This document shows positions 60,650-64,000 of a DNA stretch of 64,000 bases, in pieces (position 1 is the first letter of the stretch; each line of letters opens with the position of its first letter). The position numbers and the translations under genes were made by a program. Origin of the DNA: Tetragonia tetragonoides (lineage: Eukaryota; Streptophyta; Magnoliopsida; Caryophyllales; Aizoaceae); assembly GCA_038025085.1 (NCBI GenBank), contig CM076147.1:36184766-36248765 (forward strand). Reading direction: 5' to 3'. Below the pieces are notes generated by a model. The model was not told the DNA's origin, did not search any database, and saw only the letters and a list, made by a program, of their open reading frames with translations.

Positions 60650-63600
60650 CTAAGACCTTGGAGGCAACAATGGCTCCTCTAGTTGTTCGGAGCTGCTTGA
60701 AACTTGTGAAGTTCGGTCACCTGATTCCAAATCCACAGTTGGCACATCCTCCTTCTGTTGACTCAGTCTCTGAAAGAAACTTCGCTTGCCCTCAATAAAT
60801 AAATCTGGTTTTCTAGGCAATTCATTCAGGCCTTGTACGTGCTGAAGACAGATTTGAACGGCATCGTGCACTCTCACGAAGTACCACTCCTTGCCTATCA
60901 GTTCAACCAGGCCAGCTTTTTGTAGCGTTAAAAGAACTTCCCGGTTTGGATTGGCAATCACAATCTGGAAATGAACAACATTGGCATCAAAAGTTTCATA
61001 TCCAACCTTCAAAAACAAATCAAATTGCAATAAATCAGGCTGTCTAGGACAAGCATAAAACCTGTATTCCTCGAGATTTGTACTCATGATACAAGTCTTT
61101 TAGAGCTTGAACAGCACTTGAGTCAACATATGTCACAGCTGTGAAAAAATTGTTTGAAAGATGTTAGAATTTACTCACCGTGTGTGTTCATCAGCAAGTA
61201 CAGAAGATCTAGTATCATTCATGAATCATGATCATGATCATGTTAAGGATATAAGGAATCAGGGAGAAGATCCCAGGCAAGGAAATGGAAAGGAATAAAA
61301 AGTTTTTCTGTACATGACGTTTCTTTGTTTCGTATTCAGTTGCATCATTTCTTATTTCAAGCTGCTAGTTTTTATTACCACACAAACTTTTATTGCCATC
61401 AACTCAATCCCTCTCTGCCTCTCATGATAGTCCTGCTGTCCTGCATATGGTAGAATCTCGGAATAAATGTAAGCAGCCTCATCCATATCAGAGAGGCTAT
61501 TTACATTAAACCTTTAATTCGGACAAACAAAGACTTGCCTGCTGCTTTACAAGTTACAAGAAAACATTAGGTAAGTTAAACATGTCCATTTTACACCAAA
61601 AATGTCAATTTGTAGTAGCAGATGAAATGATTTGGCAGATATGCCAGAAATAAGTCTGCACCATTTTCTCATGTCTAAGCAAGTCCTCACTAGTCCCAGG
61701 AAGAAAAAAATGGAAAAGGAAGAATGCAGTCTTTGCAGATACTTACGTGACATTTCAAGAATCACAAAATATACTCTTTCTACTTCTGGCCCATGTCTCA
61801 TAGATCCTTCAACATTAGATTCATAGTCACGTAACCTACAAGAAAAAAATAATGAAATTATTAGAAATATAGAAAAGCAAGAGATAATTAATGATAGTCA
61901 GAACATTGACCATACAAATAAGCAGAGATGCCATTATAGCTTGATTCTAATCATACTGAATTGATTTGGTAGCTTACCTATCTTTTATGTAACTAATGTT
62001 TGCAAAATATATTGGCGCATCAACACGGACAACCACAATTCCGTGGTATGTATATGCTTCTGGATACTGTTCTATATTCCTGTAGATTGTTGTTCCAGGA
62101 AGGCGACCCAATACAGCTGCAGGAATAAAAACAATGATTTCTTCCAACCAATGAGTACCCAGAAATGAAACAGCAACAGCAAAAGTAATAAAACATTGAG
62201 GGCATGGCTGTAATCACATCATAGTGGTAAACAATTTCTCCCTATTGTGAGTTGAGAATATTCTCGCTTGATATTGGGCTGTAGAGTAAAACTCTTAAGA
62301 TGAAATTGGTATCTGTATTGTAAAAGACATATTGATTGCAGTCTCCAGCAAAAAGACATCAAGAACAAGGCAGGCTGGTCAACAAATGATCCAACCAAAA
62401 TAGCAGAGAAAATTAAAAAAATGATATAGAAGAGAATTAATGAGCTTACCGACATGTGGATTTGCTGATTCTTGGATAACAAATGCAAGCGAAAAACCAA
62501 CCTACAAGATGAAAAAAAATCTAGAATGTAAATCTATACTTTTCTCACCCAGTGGCCATTCATCAATCATCATTCTTTCCTTTTCTTTTTATAGAAAATC
62601 TATTACTCCAGTTATAACAGAGAACACATGCTCAAGAAAATAAATCCAAATTCAAGTTTACATACATTCCTTCCTTCCCAAAATATTTGCACCAACCAGC
62701 ACCCCCAACCCAACCCAAGTACCCAACTTAATGCTTTTCACTTTAATATGCCACCAGTTAATTACCCAAGGTTTTCAAATAGTCCCACAACAGTTTCCAA
62801 GTGTATGCTGTAGTAACCTGTTATAATAGTCTTCTTTTAAGCCACTTCATAAAATCTATGCCAGACTATCATTTTGGGTTGAGAACTATGCAAATAATAT
62901 TACATTCATAAATATATGCATGGACAGTATAGATTTTAGTTTCTGTGGAATCATAGATTTCAATGGAGTAAACTCACCCCAACAAGGACACCAATCTCAA
63001 TGCCAAGGAACAATGTCGAAGCAAATGTGGTGGTCCAAAGGAAAAAATCTTTCTTATCTACACGCCACAAAAGAATAGCCTCATGATAATCCACCTGCAG
63101 TAACAAATATGCAAGATCAGGAACATTTCAAAGGAATATAATCTGAGGGTCTCTCAGTAAATGGTGCAGTGGCATGTGAAAAAAGGAATCTACTAGACTA
63201 TTTCTACTATTCATTAATTAAACTGAATTTCTGCAGTGTAACTTACAAGTGTTTACTCCATACAGAAAGCAAAATCAATTCCCTTAAATAGTAAATTTTA
63301 TTAAGCAACAACTTTATCTTTTCAGTACTTGCAAGTTGCTAACAAATATGCATCCATGATCCCCCCTTAGGACAGTTATCTGAGAATATCAAGGAAGGAG
63401 GCAACTACACAGAAAATAAAAATATTGGAGTGTTTCAAGCTTTCGGCAAGCTGGAAGACGACTGCTAGCATTTAAATGGTAGAACTTTGAACTCGCATAA
63501 AAAAAGTTAGATAGAAATAATTAAAAGAAGTGTCAGAATGTACACAGCATATGTCCAAGTACAGCATAAACGGTTTATACCTTAACCTTCTCATGCAAGT

Positions 63601-63869
63601 GCAAAATGTCCTACTAGATATGGCACACACATAAAATCACCCTCACATCTAGAACAACTGATGCAGTAAGTGATTGAGATACATTCTTTCATATGACAGC
63701 TTCAACCAATTACTCTATGCCTCAATCAATTTACATGGTAACTTAGTGAAGTACACAAAAAGTTATATCAAAAGCTATATATTAAAACAAATACCAAAAC
63801 TCAGTTTTATAATTTAGTGAAACTCACCAGGCCCATCACAGCAGAGATCACAATAGCAGCAAGAGCACA
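60650..63869 (-). CDS. SULTR4: Group-4 sulfate transporter, C-terminal half (5' end outside window)
   Basis: Seven exons in the window: 63869-63828, 63094-62978, 62501-62450, 62116-61978, 61835-61747, 61138-61062 and 60964-60650. All joins have GT/AG ends and keep frame; they encode the last 276 aa. The first two or three exons are the final membrane helices ([34 protein letters not shown]). The STAS domain follows, beginning [14 protein letters not shown] and including [35 protein letters not shown] and [21 protein letters not shown] Ser/Glu-rich tail ends LLPPRS. SLC26/SULTR proteins carry sulfate across membranes; the [12 protein letters not shown] and [18 protein letters not shown] segments are most like group 4, which exports sulfate from the vacuole. 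The N-terminal part lies to the right of the window. Confidence 0.92.
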
Positions 63870-64000
63870 CTGTCAAATTAATTGAAAAAATAAATATTCT
63901 AGTCAGCAAACACTAATCAACAAGCTTGAAAACAAAAACGAATCAGTAGATTTACAAGAAAATATGAGCAAACAAATTGGTCATTCAGTGCAAGATCAAC

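Overview
This window is nuclear DNA from a flowering plant, a eudicot by its gene set. The coding genes are split by GT-AG introns and separated by AT-rich DNA full of plant transposon families: Ty1/copia, hAT, Mutator, tRNA-derived SINEs, a LINE and several MITEs. An Amaranthaceae or other Caryophyllales host is only a hunch. I see no bacterial, organellar or viral gene context. All exon boundaries below were read by eye from splice signals, reading frame and family conservation.

Host genes, left to right: two dirigent genes pointing towards each other (1-566 +, cut by the window edge; 2199-3014 -); a TRM/DUF4378 protein gene (4102-7445 -); a three-exon BURP-domain gene with two kinds of internal repeat (10435-13894 -); dehydroascorbate reductase (41253-44468 +, six exons, 212 aa); a Tim17/Tim22/Tim23-type inner-membrane protein (46372-48797 +, five exons, 198 aa); a 94-aa protein of the plant-specific A_thal_3526 type encoded in three tiny exons (51435-52877 -); and the 3' half of a group-4 sulfate transporter (60650-63869 -, running off the right edge). 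The genes have no shared pathway; this is ordinary plant synteny with TE blocks between genes.

Transposon blocks: a complete but dead Ty1/copia element with both LTRs and an ATTTT target duplication (16075-21493) that has lost gag; a 3.95 kb hAT element with perfect 8-bp target duplication and matching termini (23341-27288) whose transposase is interrupted by one stop codon; and a ~13 kb Mutator-like composite (about 27871-40806) that carries a FAR1-type transposase on + and a Ulp1 (C48) cysteine-protease gene on -. The non-coding parts of this last element hold a very dense, one-stranded array of the octamer TGTTCATA over about 11 kb, the most unusual structure in the window.

The second object worth attention is the BURP gene. 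Its four-CH signature keeps exact spacing, but the first two histidines are replaced. About nine near-identical 10-residue repeats sit where self-processed burpitide precursors carry their core peptides, followed by a roughly 450-residue Gly/Ala/Ser-rich tract.
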